A stretch of DNA of 64,000 nt. It comes from Roseobacter weihaiensis (lineage in GTDB: Bacteria > Pseudomonadota > Alphaproteobacteria > Rhodobacterales > Rhodobacteraceae). Where the stretch lies: positions 1 through 64,000 of the forward strand of contig NZ_JACNMO010000004.1 of the NCBI RefSeq assembly GCF_020622345.1, read 5' to 3'. Both the position numbers and the translations under genes were made by a program. How positions within the stretch are numbered: the stretch's first letter is position 1; every line of letters starts with the position of its first letter. Of this stretch, positions 34,406 through 43,074 are shown piece after piece. The notes beneath the pieces were generated by a model. The model had not been told where the DNA came from and ran no database searches. It was given only the letters and a program-made list of their open reading frames with translations.

Positions 34406-35536
34406 ATGAGTGCTTCGTCTCACCGTCTGTTCTCCCGGCAGGACATCATTGGGTTCGCCATCCTTGCCGCCGTTATCTTCATCGTGTTGCCGCTCGCGTT
34501 GGACAGCTTTCGCCTCAACCTCTTTGGCAAGTACCTGACCTATGCCTTTGTCGCGGTGGGGTTGGTGCTGTGCTGGGGCGCGGGGGGCATCCTGAGCCTG
34601 GGGCAGGGGGTGTTCTTTGGACTGGGGGGCTATTGCATGGCGATGTTCCTCAAGCTTGAGGCCTCGACCCCCGAGAACACCGCCATCCAATCGACGCCCG
34701 GCATCCCCGATTTCATGGACTGGAACCAGATCACCGCGCTGCCGTGGTGGTGGGAACCCTTCAACAGCCTGCTGTTTTCGCTGATTGCGGTGGTCATGGT
34801 GCCGGTCATGTTTGCCTTTATCATCGGCGTGGCGATGTTTCGTCGGCGCGTCGGGGGCGTCTATTTTGCCATTATCACACAAGCCTTCGCGGCGATCCTG
34901 ACGATCCTCATCATCGGCCAGCAAGGCTACACCGGGGGTGTGAACGGCATCACCGACCTGCGCACGCTGCAGGGCTGGGACATCCGCACCGACGCGGCCA
35001 AGGAAACCCTCTATTACGTGAATGGCGTGCTGCTCTTTGCCTGCCTGCTGATTGCGCAGTTCGTGCGGAAATCCAAGCTCGGGCGGCTGCTGATTGCGAT
35101 GCGGGATCAGGAAGACCGGGTGCGGTTTTCCGGCTACGATGTGGCCAGCTTCAAGATCTTCATCTTTTGTCTTGGCGCGGGCTTTGCCGGGATCGGCGGG
35201 GCGATGTTCACCCTGCAGGTCGGTTTCATGTCACCCACGCTGGTGGGCATCGTGCCCTCCATCGAGATGGTGATCTTTTGTGCGGTGGGCGGGCGCCTGT
35301 CGATCATCGGCGCGGTCTATGGCGCGCTGCTGGTGAACTGGGCCAAGACGTCCTTGTCCGAAAGCTTCCCCGAGCTTTGGTTGCTGGGGCTGGGCGGGCT
35401 GTTCATCGCCGTTGTCATGGCCTTTCCCAACGGTCTGGCAGGCATCTACGCCGAACATATCGCCCCGCGTCTGGCAGCCCTCTTTGCCAAGCGCCAGACC
35501 CCCGCCGCGGTCCCAAAACCCAAACCCGCAGAGTAG
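34406..35536 (+). CDS. urtC: urea/amide ABC transporter permease UrtC
   Basis: The 376-residue second permease of the branched-chain/urea family contains CWGAGGILSLGQGVFFGLGGYCMAMF, TQAFAAILTILIIGQQGYTGGVNGIT (the ligand-pathway signature of UrtC) and AMRDQEDRVRFSGYDVASFK (coupling loop). It starts 12 bases after urtB. Its C-terminus is Pro/Lys-rich. Confidence 0.92.
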   Translation: MSASSHRLFSRQDIIGFAILAAVIFIVLPLALDSFRLNLFGKYLTYAFVAVGLVLCWGAGGILSLGQGVFFGLGGYCMAMFLKLEASTPENTAIQSTPGIPDFMDWNQITALPWWWEPFNSLLFSLIAVVMVPVMFAFIIGVAMFRRRVGGVYFAIITQAFAAILTILIIGQQGYTGGVNGITDLRTLQGWDIRTDAAKETLYYVNGVLLFACLLIAQFVRKSKLGRLLIAMRDQEDRVRFSGYDVASFKIFIFCLGAGFAGIGGAMFTLQVGFMSPTLVGIVPSIEMVIFCAVGGRLSIIGAVYGALLVNWAKTSLSESFPELWLLGLGGLFIAVVMAFPNGLAGIYAEHIAPRLAALFAKRQTPAAVPKPKPAE

Positions 35537-35544
35537 GATGTCAG

Positions 35545-36294
35545 ATGCTCGACAATAACCCCAACTTCCTGCTGATGGTCGAAGGGCTGACCGTTTCCTT
35601 TGACGGGTTCAAAGCGGTGGATGACCTGAGCTTTTACGTGGAGCCCAACGAATGCCGCGTTATCATCGGCCCCAATGGGGCGGGGAAAACCACTGTGCTG
35701 GATCTGATCTGCGGGCGTACCAAGGCCACCAGCGGGTCCGTGAACTTCAAGGGGCAGGAGCTTCTGAACAAACGCGAAGACCAGATCGTGCTGGCCGGTG
35801 TCGGTCGCAAATTCCAGACCCCGTCGGTCTACGAAGACCTGACCGTCTTTGAGAATCTCGAGTTGTCCTATCCCCGTGGCCACAGTGTCTTTGGCGCACT
35901 TGCGTTTCGCCGGGACGCGATCGTCAAAGCCCGGATCGCAGAGATCGCCGCGACGATCTTTCTGGAGGCGCTGCTGGACGAAAAGGCGGCCTTTCTCAGC
36001 CACGGGCAAAAACAATGGCTGGAGATCGGCATGCTGCTCATTCAGGACCCGGAGCTTTTGATGCTGGATGAGCCCGTGGCCGGCATGTCGGTGGCGGAGC
36101 GTAAAAAGACCGCCGAGTTGCTCAACAAGATCATCAAGGACCGCTCGGTGATCGTGATCGAACATGACATGGGCTTTGTCGAAGATATCGCCACGCGGGT
36201 GACCGTGCTGCACCAGGGCAAGACCCTGTCCGAGGGCTCGATGGAGCGGGTGCAGAACGATCCGAAAGTCATCGAAGTCTATCTCGGCCATTGA
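35545..36294 (+). CDS. urtD: urea/amide ABC transporter ATPase UrtD
   Basis: The 249-residue ATPase has GPNGAGKTTVLDLICG (Walker A), LSHGQKQWLEIGML (the signature in the SHGQ form typical of UrtD) and LLMLDEPVAGMS (Walker B). The start is the ATG at 35545, 8 bases after the urtC stop. It forms a heterodimer with UrtE. Confidence 0.92.
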   Translation: MLDNNPNFLLMVEGLTVSFDGFKAVDDLSFYVEPNECRVIIGPNGAGKTTVLDLICGRTKATSGSVNFKGQELLNKREDQIVLAGVGRKFQTPSVYEDLTVFENLELSYPRGHSVFGALAFRRDAIVKARIAEIAATIFLEALLDEKAAFLSHGQKQWLEIGMLLIQDPELLMLDEPVAGMSVAERKKTAELLNKIIKDRSVIVIEHDMGFVEDIATRVTVLHQGKTLSEGSMERVQNDPKVIEVYLGH

Positions 36295-36306
36295 AGGAGC
36301 CTGCAC

Positions 36307-36996
36307 ATGCTGTCTGTTGAAAACCTCCGCGCGACCTATGGCGAATCCGAAGTGCTGCACGGGATCAACCTCGATGTGAAACCGGCCGAGATCGTCGCGA
36401 TCATGGGGCGCAACGGCATGGGCAAGACCACGCTGATGAAAACGCTCATGGGGATTGTGCCGGAACGGGGCGGGGATGCGCGGGTGGGCGATGTCTCGAT
36501 TGTCGGCAAGAAACCCCATCAGCGCGTGGCCTCCGGTATCGCTTACGTGCCGCAGGGGCGGATGATCTTTTCGTCGATGACCGTGCGCGAAAACATCGAA
36601 ACCGGGCTGACCACCACAGGCACCAAGGAGGTGCCCGAGGACATCTACGAGCTTTTTCCGGTGCTGCTGGAGATGAAATCGCGGCGCGGCGGCAACCTGT
36701 CGGGCGGGCAACAGCAGCAATTGGCGATTGCCCGCGCGTTGGCCAGTGACCCCAAGGTGTTGTTGCTGGATGAGCCGACCGAGGGCATCCAGCCCTCGAT
36801 CATCCGCGAGATGGCGCGGACCCTGCGCAAGATCCGCGACCAGAAGGGGCTGACCATCGTGGTCTCCGAGCAGGTGCTGAGCTTTGCGCTCGATGTGGCC
36901 GACCGGGTGATCGTGATCGAGAACGGCACCTTCGTGCACGACAGCCCGCGCGATGGCATCGACGAGGCGCGGGTCTCCAAATTCCTATCCGTTTGA
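36307..36996 (+). CDS. urtE: urea/amide ABC transporter ATPase UrtE
   Basis: The 229-residue ATPase has MGRNGMGKTTLMKTLMG (Walker A with NGMGKTT, the UrtE form), LSGGQQQQLAIARAL (signature, QQQQ) and LLLDEPTEGIQPSII (Walker B). It follows urtD by 12 bases and closes the transporter set before formamidase. Confidence 0.92.
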   Translation: MLSVENLRATYGESEVLHGINLDVKPAEIVAIMGRNGMGKTTLMKTLMGIVPERGGDARVGDVSIVGKKPHQRVASGIAYVPQGRMIFSSMTVRENIETGLTTTGTKEVPEDIYELFPVLLEMKSRRGGNLSGGQQQQLAIARALASDPKVLLLDEPTEGIQPSIIREMARTLRKIRDQKGLTIVVSEQVLSFALDVADRVIVIENGTFVHDSPRDGIDEARVSKFLSV

Positions 36997-37029
36997 CCAA
37001 GACCAAGAACCAAGAGAGAGGACAACACC

Positions 37030-38259
37030 ATGGCTGACACATTGATCTCGGTAGATCTGGCTGAGAGCCCGCACACCAATGAGAATGTGCACAACCGCTG
37101 GCACCCCGACATCCCGATCAATGTCTGGGTCGAGCCGGGCGATGATTTCAAGATCGAGACCTATGACTGGACCGGCGGTCAGATCAAGAATGACGATGAC
37201 GCCTCGGACGTGCGCGATGTGGAGTTGGAACAGGTGCACTATCTGTCGGGGCCCATCGGCGTAAAGGGCGCGGAACCCGGCGACCTGTTGGTCGTCGATA
37301 TCCTCGATATCGGTGCGGTCGAGGAGATGAACTGGGGCTTCAACGGGTTTTTCTCCAAGAATAACGGCGGTGGCTTTCTGACGGACCATTTTCCGTCCGC
37401 GCAGAAATCGATCTGGGATTTCGACGGCATGTTCACCAAATCGCGCCATGTGCCCGGCGTGAAATACGCGGGGCTCATCCACCCCGGCCTGATCGGCTGC
37501 CTGCCCGACCGCAAAATGCTGGACATGTGGAACAGCCGCGAGACCAAGCTTTTCAACACCGACCCCGAGCGGGTGCCGCCGCTGGCGGCCCTGCCCAACA
37601 CGCAGAGCGCGCATATGGGGGCGATGAAGGGCGACGCGCGCGACAAGGCAGCAACTGAGGCCGCGCGCACCGTGCCGCCGCGTGAACATGGCGGCAACTG
37701 CGACATCAAGGATCTCAGCCGCGGCTGCAAGATCTACTTCCCGGTCTATGTGGATGGCGCGGGTCTTTCGATGGGGGATCTGCACTTCAGCCAGGGCGAT
37801 GGCGAGATCACCTTCTGCGGGGCCATCGAAATGGCAGGCTGGCTGCACCTCAAGGTGTCGCTCATCAAGGATGGCATGGCCAAATACGGGATCAAGAACC
37901 CGATCTTCAAACCCTCGCCGATCAAGCCGGTCTATGATGATTATCTGATCTTCGAGGGCATCAGCGTCGATGAGAGTGGCGAGCAGCACTATCTGGATGT
38001 GCACATCGCCTACCGTCAGGCCTGTCTCAACGCCATCGAGTACCTCAAGAAATTCGGCTATACGGGTGCGCAGGCCTATTCGATCCTCGGCACCGCCCCG
38101 GTGCAGGGGCATATCTCGGGCGTGGTGGATATTCCCAACGCCTGTGCCACGCTCTGGCTGCCCAACGAGATCTTTGAGTGGGATATGATGCCCAATGCGC
38201 AAGGCCCGACGACATACCTCGACGGGTCTGTCGACATGCCTATCGCGCCTGATCTGTAA
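37030..38259 (+). CDS. fmdA: formamidase FmdA
   Basis: The 409-residue acetamidase/formamidase-family enzyme hydrolyses formamide to ammonia and formate in the cytoplasm. Family blocks include NVHNRWHPDIPINVWVEPGD, DITE-like spacing before GPIGVKGAEPGDLLVVDI, EHGGNCDIKDLSRGCKIYFP and SMGDLHFSQGDGEITFCGAIEM, with the catalytic Cys in NCDIKDL. Length matches known FmdA. GAGG precedes the ATG. It lies 33 bases after urtE, in the arrangement of the methylotroph fmd cluster, where a transporter and formamidase serve amide nitrogen use. It implies that the imported ligand is formamide or a related amide. Confidence 0.93.
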   Translation: MADTLISVDLAESPHTNENVHNRWHPDIPINVWVEPGDDFKIETYDWTGGQIKNDDDASDVRDVELEQVHYLSGPIGVKGAEPGDLLVVDILDIGAVEEMNWGFNGFFSKNNGGGFLTDHFPSAQKSIWDFDGMFTKSRHVPGVKYAGLIHPGLIGCLPDRKMLDMWNSRETKLFNTDPERVPPLAALPNTQSAHMGAMKGDARDKAATEAARTVPPREHGGNCDIKDLSRGCKIYFPVYVDGAGLSMGDLHFSQGDGEITFCGAIEMAGWLHLKVSLIKDGMAKYGIKNPIFKPSPIKPVYDDYLIFEGISVDESGEQHYLDVHIAYRQACLNAIEYLKKFGYTGAQAYSILGTAPVQGHISGVVDIPNACATLWLPNEIFEWDMMPNAQGPTTYLDGSVDMPIAPDL

Positions 38260-38268
38260 TTCTGCTCT

Positions 38269-38288
38269 GCGGCCCCTGTGGGGGCTGC
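38269..38288 (+). repeat. hairpin between fmdA and fmdB
   Basis: GCGGCCCC (38269-38276) pairs with GGGGCTGC (38281-38288) around a TGTG loop with one G-T pair. No T-run follows, so it is more likely an mRNA stability element than a terminator. Confidence 0.5.
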
Positions 38289-38312
38289 ACATTCACCTGG
38301 GATGGGGAAAAC

Positions 38313-38642
38313 ATGCCACTTTATGACTACCTTTGTGAGGACTGCGGCCCTTTCAGCGCGTTTGCATCGCTGCAGAACTATGCCGACCCCTGTGGATGTC
38401 CGTCCTGTGCTCGGACGGCGGATCGGGTTCTCATGAACGCGCCGCGCCTGGCTGTCATGTCGGGCAGCAAACGGCGCGCGCATGAGACCAACGAACGCAG
38501 TGCCGACAGCCCCAAGCGGTCCAGCCATGGACCGGGATGTGCGTGTTGTTCCTCTTCTGCGGCGCGCCCGTCAAAAACACTGCATCACTCGGATGGATCG
38601 AAGTCATTTCCGAGCAAGCGACCATGGATGATTTCACACTGA
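38313..38642 (+). CDS. fmdB: FmdB-family zinc-ribbon protein
   Basis: The 109-residue protein starts MPLYDYLCEDCGPFSAF and continues with CGCPSCARTADRVLMNAPRL: two Cys pairs typical of the FmdB zinc ribbon. In the methylotroph cluster FmdB is linked to formamidase expression or maturation; its role is not settled. A Cys/Ser-rich tail (CACCSSSAA) may bind metal. It is the last gene of the operon, 53 bases after fmdA. Confidence 0.88.
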   Translation: MPLYDYLCEDCGPFSAFASLQNYADPCGCPSCARTADRVLMNAPRLAVMSGSKRRAHETNERSADSPKRSSHGPGCACCSSSAARPSKTLHHSDGSKSFPSKRPWMISH

Positions 38643-38659
38643 TCTGGGGTCTGCGGGCT

Positions 38660-39054
38660 GAGGGCGCGCGCTCAGCCCGCATGATATCCCGGACGCGGGC
38701 GATCATGCTGCGAACCCCATATATTGCCGGAGGGCCGAAAACGAGAAACAACAAGCTGAGCGTGGGGCCATGACGATGACCAGCCCGGTCAAGGTCAGAA
38801 GGTCCCGCACAAAACGGCCACAATCGTGGAAATGACGTCACGCGCCCCTGTTGCGGCTTGACTGACGCGCATCCGCAAATCTGAAGAGCTGCTGTCGAAG
38901 AAAAATGACATGCTATTTTTGCAATACGCGGGTAGAGCCTGCGCTGCAAAGAGGCGGCCACGTTGTTGCCGGTTCTACTCAGGCAGACAACCTGAACGTA
39001 GGCTGCCAGACCTCGGATCGTGAAAACCGTGGCGACGCCTGCAAGCCACCGCAA
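38660..39054 (-). pseudogene. remnant of MsbA-like ABC exporter membrane domain
   Basis: In one minus-strand frame the sequence reads FTIRGLAAYVQVVCLSRTGNN and AASLQRRLYPRIAK, the start of an ABC-exporter membrane domain; in a second, MSFFFDSSSSDLRMRVSQAA and GARDVISTIV; back in a third frame, DLLTLTGLVIVMAP and LVFGPPAIYGVRSMIARVR. These blocks appear in the order expected for MsbA-type transporters but across several frames, and nothing of the ATPase domain is left. It is therefore a decayed gene. It lies just downstream of two glycosyltransferase-like genes, where a lipid or saccharide exporter would fit. Confidence 0.7.
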
Positions 39055-39071
39055 GGGCCAGGCTCCTGCCG

Positions 39072-39959
39072 TCAGCGCTCGTGAGGGTCTTCCAATCTGC
39101 TGAAATTCAGGGGTTTTGTCAGTTGCCGCCTGAATACTTTGAGGATGCCGGAGGCCGCTCCGCGCCGATCGCTAAATCCGCTGAAATTGCTCAACCAGTC
39201 GCCAATCATTCTGAAAGCCATTTTTGCGCGCCCGACCACAGGTTCATGATCAAGCGACAGACCGGCGAAAGCCAGAGGAACGGTGCGGCCGCTCAGGCCC
39301 AGGCTTGATTTCAGCACAGCCTCTTCGTCCACCGGTGTTTTACCCTGGGAGGCAATCGAGGCTTTCAAAGCGCTGCCAACGGGACGGGTATGATGCATCT
39401 GAACGGTATCGATGATGGCCACGCGAAACGGCCCTGTTTCCGCCCACCGGCACCACACGTAGTCGAGGCCAAAGCCGCTCATGGATTTTTCAAAAAAAGG
39501 CAGCGCCCGTTTCAGGGTTGGCTGATCGAGGCAGGGCGCCATGATTTCGATGTAGTTGGTGTAGCGCAGCAGAAAGCTGCCGCAGGCGTTGAAAAAGAAA
39601 TGCGAGTAATAGCTGTCCCGCGTCAGGGCGGGCTGACTTATGGCGAGCTTGAATTGCGCGTTGCAGGCAAAGATTTCGTTTATCTTTGCCGGGGGCAGGT
39701 CAATGTCATCATCGGGCAGCCAGTAATACCGGTATGCCTCAAGGTCCATCGGGCTGAGTGTTTTGAACAGGCCATCCCACTTGCCACCCTCATGCAGAAC
39801 CGCTTCGACGCCGGGTGCCTCGATATGTGCTTCAAAGGCGCTCTTGGAGTAATAGCTCACCAGCACATCAAAAGTCCGCTCCGCATAAGGCAGCTCGAGC
39901 CAGCGGTGATGCAACGAGTTTGCGCCAGCGCGAACAACGACAAGGTTGTCTCGTTTCAT
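39072..39959 (-). CDS. DUF707-type glycosyltransferase-like protein
   Basis: The 295-residue protein shows DUF707 features: VVVRAGANSLHHRWLE near the start, FDVLVSYYSK, YRYYWLPDDDIDL (a D-D-D motif like the nucleotide-sugar site of glycosyltransferases) and FEKSMSGFGLDYVWCRWAE. No signal peptide or membrane helix is seen. It begins inside the end of the upstream GT25 gene (ATGA overlap), so both probably act on one glycan. Enzymatic activity of DUF707 is inferred from fold similarity. Confidence 0.75.
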   Translation of the reverse strand: MKRDNLVVVRAGANSLHHRWLELPYAERTFDVLVSYYSKSAFEAHIEAPGVEAVLHEGGKWDGLFKTLSPMDLEAYRYYWLPDDDIDLPPAKINEIFACNAQFKLAISQPALTRDSYYSHFFFNACGSFLLRYTNYIEIMAPCLDQPTLKRALPFFEKSMSGFGLDYVWCRWAETGPFRVAIIDTVQMHHTRPVGSALKASIASQGKTPVDEEAVLKSSLGLSGRTVPLAFAGLSLDHEPVVGRAKMAFRMIGDWLSNFSGFSDRRGAASGILKVFRRQLTKPLNFSRLEDPHER

Positions 39960-40780
39960 TTCCTTGCTGCCAGCTCTTGTTGCAGTTTGGAAAGAACCGG
40001 ATACCGCTCAACGCCGCAGGGATGGCGCATCCTATTGATCTGCATGGCTGCCGTGTAGCGGAAGTTCTTCCAGAACCGGACAAGCAGCGATTTCGACTTC
40101 TCCCGATTTCGGGCAGAATCGATGCTGCTTTGCTGTCCCAAAGGCCCTTCGCGGACCAATTGCGGTGTGATGAACAAAACCGGGACATTGTGTTCCCAGT
40201 AGTGCTTGATCTCACTGTCAATCGGGCGTCCAATCGACTGAAAGGAACGCAAAAGCGATTGCGCCGCCTGACGCCCGAGCACATAGCCGGTTGTTCTGGG
40301 GGCGATGCGCGAGGACACGCAGAAATCGTGGCCCGCCACCCGACCCAGGACCGTCCCCTGATCTGAGTACCCGTCGATTTTTATCATCAACTGCTCTGCG
40401 ATGGAGGATGAAAGAGTACCTAACCCATCCAGGAATTCTTGCGGCGATGCGCAGAAATCAAAGTCATCTTCAAGAACAAGCCCAAGCGGGGCATCTCCTG
40501 TGGCGATCTTTTGCCATATCTTGCGGTGTCCCATCAGGCAGGCAATTTCGTTTTTTGTCAGTGCCCGTTTGGCGGTCTTGCCGTTCTTTGTGCTGTTATA
40601 GTGTTTTAAGAAAACATCATTGGGTAGGTTTTTGCCGTTCGGGGCGCTCTCAAATGAAAAAGGGATACCGAGTTCCGAAAACGTGTTCGATACGTTCTCG
40701 CGCCTTTTCACCGCAGTTTCTAAACTCAAAACGTAGATGTTCAAACAGTCTTGCGCCTCCCAGCGCGGCTTCAAATGCAT
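39956..40780 (-). CDS. glycosyltransferase family 25 protein (LOS/LPS type)
   Basis: The 274-residue protein has the GT25 pattern: IYVLSLETAVKRRENV at the start, ALTKNEIACLMGHRKIW, and VLEDDFDF (the metal-binding D-x-D), with a later RTTGYVLGRQAAQSLL. Such enzymes add sugars, often galactose, to lipooligosaccharide or capsule. It is the first gene of a two-gene operon; the sequence before it is AT-rich, and the ribosome site is weak. It lies close to UDP-galactopyranose mutase, which could supply the donor. Confidence 0.85.
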   Translation of the reverse strand: MHLKPRWEAQDCLNIYVLSLETAVKRRENVSNTFSELGIPFSFESAPNGKNLPNDVFLKHYNSTKNGKTAKRALTKNEIACLMGHRKIWQKIATGDAPLGLVLEDDFDFCASPQEFLDGLGTLSSSIAEQLMIKIDGYSDQGTVLGRVAGHDFCVSSRIAPRTTGYVLGRQAAQSLLRSFQSIGRPIDSEIKHYWEHNVPVLFITPQLVREGPLGQQSSIDSARNREKSKSLLVRFWKNFRYTAAMQINRMRHPCGVERYPVLSKLQQELAARK

Positions 40781-41650
40781 ACACGATTTTTTTACACCTA
40801 GTACATTTTCGCTTGTTGACGCAATGTGGATTTATCGTGAGGGCAGGGGTGTGCTGCTCTGTGTGAAAGCCACCTAATCAACTGAAAAATTTAAACTATT
40901 ATACCCAAAGAGCTACAGCTCTACCATGGGTCGGCCTTTCTCAGCGGACATCTGCGACCCAAAAGGCAATTGTACGCCGAGCCAAAGAAGTATTTTTCGA
41001 CGCCGTTGAAGCGCTCCCCTTGAACAGCCTCCACGTGCAGAAATCATTCAGCCCCGCCCAGAAGGGTCTCCCCAAGAGGCAAGTTCAGAATGGGTTTTCT
41101 TGCCCTTGTGCGGCCAGAACGCCCCCCACGGGCAAGACAACCTGTTGAGATGGGCACCATATGCTGCCCGCCAACCCTTCGGCAGTACTGCGGCAATCCG
41201 GGAGGTGATCTGTGATGATTTAGACGGCCTCATGCTCTGCGCTGAACCGGAACGCATCGACGGGGGACTTACAATGCCGGACAAGCAAAGTGCCGAAGGT
41301 ATCAATCGACCGGTAGCTGTGGGCCGAGACGGCAGGATCCAATCTGAGACCTGCCGCACTATCGCTTTGGCAACGCGCGGAGGGATTGCGCAGCGCTGCT
41401 CTTTTTGGGTCAGGCGAAGCGCGCAGGACGCCACCGGCGCGCAATATAGCCACCGGAAAACTGTCGCAATGGCTCTGGTCTGAAGAATTCTTCACGCGGT
41501 CTTGGGCGTTGTCATCGCCACCGGCTTCAGACCAAGTTCCGCGCAAGAAAAAATCCGCGTTTTGTTTGCCGGCGCGCGGCGGTAGAAAGGCTTGACCGAC
41601 CTTGATGCCGGAAAAGAAACCGTGCTGACGAGACAAGAAAGCAGGACTTG
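40781..41650. other. long intergenic region before glf, no gene recognised
   Basis: Nearly 870 bases lack a convincing gene. Bases 40781-40960 are AT-rich and probably carry the promoter of the minus-strand glycosyltransferase genes. The rest (41040-41640) has overlapping frames on both strands without motifs or ribosome sites; it may be a degraded gene. Nothing more can be supported. Confidence 0.45.
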
Positions 41651-42811
41651 ATGAGTGGACAGAGAATAGTGTGCGTTGGGGCGGGGTTTTCCGGTGCGGT
41701 GATCGCGCGGAAGTTTGCCGAGGCCGGGTATGCCGTTCTGGTCATCGACGAACGATCGCATATCGCCGGGAACTGTCACACGGAGGTGGATGCGGCCACC
41801 AACATCATGGTGCACAAATACGGTCCGCACATCTTTCACACCGACGACAAGGAGGTCTGGGACTACGTAAACGGCTTTACGGAATTCAAGCCTTTCGTAA
41901 ACCGTGTCAAAGCGGTGGTTGGGGACAGCGTCTACCTGCTGCCGATAAACCTGCACACGATCAACCAGCTCTTTGGCAGGCAGATGTCTCCGGCAGAGGC
42001 CAAGGCCTTTGTCGCGGAACAATCGCGGCAGGACATTGACGATCCGCAGTCGTTCGAGGATCAGGCTCTGAAATTCGTTGGCGAGAAAATCTACAAGACG
42101 TTCTTTCATGGATATACTCGCAAACAATGGGGCGTGGAGCCTCAGGCGCTGCCTGCATCGATCCTCAAGCGTCTGCCTGTGCGGTTTACCTATGACGACA
42201 ATTACTTCAACCACATGTATCAGGGCATTCCGGCGCGTGGGTATACGCATCTCGTTCAGCACATACTGGATCATCCCAAAATCGAAACCCGGCTTGAGAC
42301 CCGCTTTGAAAGCCTGGATGAGGACGCGCGGCATGTATTCTACAGCGGGCCCATTGACCGGTTCTTTGGCTACAGCCTTGGCCGCCTCGCCTACCGGACC
42401 TTGGATTTCGAAGAGATCAGGGTCGAGGATGATGCGGGCATCGGGACGGCTGTTCTGAATTATTGCGACGCTGAAGTGCCCTGGACCCGTATCACGGACC
42501 ACAAATATTTCGCGCCCTGGTCGCTGGACGAGACAAAAGGGTCCTTGCAGTTCAAGGAGTATTCACGGGCCTGCGAGGCGCAGGACATCCCCTACTATCC
42601 GATCCGGCTGGTCTCGGACAAAGCGCGTCTGGGAGAATACGCGGAACTGGCAAAAGGCGTGAGCGGCACGACATTCGTGGGCCGGTTGGGCACCTACAGA
42701 TACCTCGATATGGATGTGACCATCCGCGAGGCGCTTGATACCGCCCAAGCGGCGCTCGACGCTCTGGGCCGGGGGGAGGTGCCCAAGCCTCTGTTTGCCC
42801 GCATCCTGTAA
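41651..42811 (+). CDS. glf: UDP-galactopyranose mutase
   Basis: The 386-residue flavoenzyme converts UDP-galactopyranose to UDP-galactofuranose. Visible are the FAD site VCVGAGFSGAVIARKFAEAG, ERSHIAGNCHTE, HKYGPHIFHTDD, FFHGYTRKQWGVEP and the C-terminal FVGRLGTYRYLDMDVTI. Length is normal. The start is the ATG at 41651 with AGGA upstream; a TTG immediately before is unlikely. It suggests galactofuranose in a surface polysaccharide, consistent with the neighbouring glycosyltransferases. Confidence 0.95.
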   Translation: MSGQRIVCVGAGFSGAVIARKFAEAGYAVLVIDERSHIAGNCHTEVDAATNIMVHKYGPHIFHTDDKEVWDYVNGFTEFKPFVNRVKAVVGDSVYLLPINLHTINQLFGRQMSPAEAKAFVAEQSRQDIDDPQSFEDQALKFVGEKIYKTFFHGYTRKQWGVEPQALPASILKRLPVRFTYDDNYFNHMYQGIPARGYTHLVQHILDHPKIETRLETRFESLDEDARHVFYSGPIDRFFGYSLGRLAYRTLDFEEIRVEDDAGIGTAVLNYCDAEVPWTRITDHKYFAPWSLDETKGSLQFKEYSRACEAQDIPYYPIRLVSDKARLGEYAELAKGVSGTTFVGRLGTYRYLDMDVTIREALDTAQAALDALGRGEVPKPLFARIL

Positions 42812-43074
42812 AGGCAGGTCAATTCACCAAGATCTGTCAGGGAGTCGCGCGCGGCCAAGGTCGACAGGCGCGAAGCGGCGTGCCTGCGGGTGCGCCGAAT
42901 TCTCCAATGCATTAATTCTCTCGCCTCCGCTCAATTCCTGAGTGTAGGGTGACCTGAGGGCATTGCGGCAGCAGGTGTGGGAGCCGGGCGTCTCTTTGCT
43001 TTTGTAAGGACGAGGCGAGCCAAAAGACAAAAAACGATCAAAACAGGCACGACGTATCAACTGGGAGGAACGAT

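Noticed and set aside
32102-36996. Calling the ligand of the Urt transporter urea with certainty
   Set aside because: Formamidase and FmdB follow, no urease is present in the window, and UrtA and FmdD are close relatives.
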